Positions 62,596 to 64,000 of a stretch of 64,000 nt of DNA are shown piece by piece. The notes under the pieces are model-generated. The model was not told the origin of the DNA. It saw only the letters and a program-made list of their open reading frames with translations, and made no database searches. Source of the stretch: Pseudomonas sp. SST3 (lineage in GTDB: Bacteria; Pseudomonadota; Gammaproteobacteria; Pseudomonadales; Pseudomonadaceae); assembly GCF_003325755.1 (NCBI RefSeq), contig NZ_QORI02000020.1:13704-77703 (forward strand), written 5' to 3'. The position numbers and the translations under genes were made by a program. The number at the start of each line of letters is the position of its first letter. Positions within the stretch are counted from its first letter, which is position 1.

Positions 62596-62786
62596 CTTGA
62601 CTCCTCAAAGCGGCGCGTGCCAGTAAAAAGCCGCGTACTTTGCCTCAAGCTCGCTGGAGTGTCAAAGAGCTATTGCAAAACATCAAACAAGCTCTGCGCT
62701 GACTTCCCTTCGCTGGTTATTTAGCTGCGATTTGCAGATACAAAACGATAAGATGCGACGATTCGCTTCTTTTTTTGGACAGATCA

Positions 62787-63143
62787 ATGGAAATATTCAA
62801 GGAATTCACGTTCGAGTCAGCGCACCGCTTGCCACATGTGCCCGAAGGCCATAAATGCGGACGTTTGCACGGTCATTCATTTCGGGTCGCGATTTATCTG
62901 GAAGGCGAAGTAGACGCGCGCACAGGTTGGATTCGAGATTTCGGTGAGATAAAACAGATCTTCAAACCGCTCTACGATCAGCTCGACCATAACTATCTAA
63001 ACGACTTGCCAGGTCTGGAAAATCCGACCAGCGAGAACCTCGCAAAATGGATCTGGCACAAGCTAAAGCCACTACTACCGGAGTTGTCGCGGATACGCAT
63101 CCACGAAACCTGCACAAGTGGCTGTGAGTACCGTGGGATCTAA
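62787..63143 (+). CDS. queD: 6-carboxy-5,6,7,8-tetrahydropterin synthase QueD
   Basis: This 118-residue enzyme has the zinc histidines in [20 protein letters not shown], the catalytic cysteine in HKCGRLHGH, the DFGEIK motif and the C-terminal glutamate in [15 protein letters not shown]. It makes the second intermediate of queuosine synthesis. The ATG at 62787 is preferred to a TTG four codons upstream. Confidence 0.95.
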   Translation: MEIFKEFTFESAHRLPHVPEGHKCGRLHGHSFRVAIYLEGEVDARTGWIRDFGEIKQIFKPLYDQLDHNYLNDLPGLENPTSENLAKWIWHKLKPLLPELSRIRIHETCTSGCEYRGI

Positions 63144-63755
63144 CTGTCTTGTCGAGACAGTTCTGGATAGTTGCCAAGTCGTTTGGCACTCACACTTTAT
63201 GTTCGATGGTCGAGGCGTCGTTGAGAAGGCGATGGCGCTCCGACGTTTTGACATCAAGACCAGCGCCGCTCTTCAGTCACTTCTCACAGCCGCAACCTAA
63301 AATGTTCATCCGCTCGCCGGGCTCTTCCTACAGATAGCTAAAACTTCCGATCCTGACGAGCGCCTCGATAACACATCCTTGGTTATGAAACCGCTCAAGG
63401 TAGTTATCTCAGACCCGCTCGTTTGTCGCGAATCCGATACGTGCTATTAGCCTGAGCATGCCAAAGAAGCCTCCACGGCAGTTATCCAGGCGCCGCCAAA
63501 TCGCTTTTCCGCGACAGGATTCTTCGGGCCATCCTGTCACTTGATCGACTAGTCGGTAACTTGCTGTACAGATCAAGCACCACGCTTTGGGACAGCTTGT
63601 TCATAGGGTAGACGACGGCTATCCACCGTAGCAGGCTGGCATTGTCATTCGAACTCGCCGCTAGGCGACCTATGGCTGGGCCGCTTTCTGAGCCCTGCTC
63701 GGTCGGGCATGCTGCCAGCCCCAGGAGCCGATCGACTTTTCTTTCGCGCAAAGAC
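63144..63755. other. Region between queD and the rRNA operon terminator
   Basis: About 610 bases without a well supported gene. On the minus strand an open frame at 63482-63769 (95 codons, starting MAGGLSLRERKVDRLLGLAA) begins inside the rRNA terminator. I recall similar frames next to rRNA operons of this group, so the DNA is probably a conserved post-rRNA segment rather than a gene. The part 63144-63480 shows nothing. Confidence 0.45.
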
Positions 63756-63789
63756 AAACCCCCGGCCATCTTTCGATGATCGGGGGTTT
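63756..63789 (-). terminator. rRNA operon terminator
   Basis: AAACCCCCG and CGGGGGTTT arms with an inner ATC/GAT pair form a strong stem ten bases after the 5S gene. A short T-run follows on the minus strand. Confidence 0.9.
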
Positions 63790-63798
63790 GGTGTAGAA

Positions 63799-63916
63799 GC
63801 TTGACGATGACCTACTCTCACATGGGGAGACCCCACACTACCATCGGCGATGCGTCGTTTCACTACTGAGTTCGGGATGGGATCAGGTGGTTCCAACGCT
63901 CTATGGTCGTCAAGCA
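63799..63916 (-). rRNA. rrf: 5S ribosomal RNA
   Basis: The minus strand starts TGCTTGACGACCATAGAGCG and contains CCACCTGATCCCATCCCGAA, CTCAGTAGTGAAACGACGCA and GTGTGGGGTCTCCCCATGTG, ending in TCATCGTCAAGC. The 5' and 3' ends pair. It is the last gene of an rRNA operon, whose 23S gene must lie beyond the right edge. The final 84 bases of the window are 23S-5S spacer. Confidence 0.97.
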
Positions 63917-64000
63917 ATTCGGTTGGGGAGTCGGTGTTGAGTCGCTTCCCCTAATTGGGTATGTGATGGTGTTTCGGTGTTGCTTTCGCTTTGCGAGCGA

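Overview
The window is chromosomal DNA from a gamma-proteobacterium of the Pseudomonas / Stutzerimonas stutzeri type. The GC content is high. From about 26.4 kb to 57.9 kb the gene order is the classic pseudomonad core: tRNA-Ser, yccA-like, tusDCBE, ybiB-like, a glutathionyl-hydroquinone reductase, cysG, serS, crcB, rarA, lolA, ftsK, trxB, aat, bpt, infA, clpA, clpS, cspD, icd, idh, nudix, mnmA, hflD, purB, roxA, aceA. A 5S rRNA gene on the minus strand marks the distal end of an rRNA operon at the right edge. The species assignment is inferred from gene content and order, not from any search.

Left accessory region (1-10.4 kb): a copper-bufferin-type operon (bufA1-bufB-bufC, minus strand) lies divergent to an ECF sigma factor / NrsF anti-sigma pair. 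Both transcription units carry an identical TGTAACC-N16-CGAA promoter motif. Then come a LysE exporter, an AraC regulator, an unusual bacterial homologue of the animal calcium-activated nucleotidase (apyrase), a DUF1615 lipoprotein, a Na+/H+ antiporter with a frameshift, an ExoD protein and a KGG stress protein built of four tandem repeats.

Catabolic region (10.8-26.3 kb): an alicyclic-acid operon (aliA-badH-badI-aliB-badR) for cyclohexanecarboxylate comes first. It is followed by an MFS transporter, a frameshifted EamA transporter and a dipeptide-use locus (mdpA, psdR, dppABCDF). A shared palindrome in front of mdpA and of dppA is the probable PsdR operator. dppC carries two compensating single-base frameshifts.

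Core region (26.4-57.9 kb): this holds sulfur relay for tRNA thiolation (tusDCBE with mnmA), siroheme and tRNA charging, chromosome segregation and repair, lipoprotein sorting, N-end-rule proteolysis (aat, bpt, clpS, clpA), two isocitrate dehydrogenases facing away from each other, and isocitrate lyase with a long leader and operator-like inverted repeats. Right end (58-64 kb): a Tat-exported PhoX phosphatase, an AI-2E-type membrane protein, an NhaC/YuiF-type antiporter, queD and the 5S rRNA.

Five apparent single-base indels sit in four genes, all left of 24 kb. They are either genuine gene decay or errors in the sequence. No CRISPR array, prophage or insertion sequence was seen.
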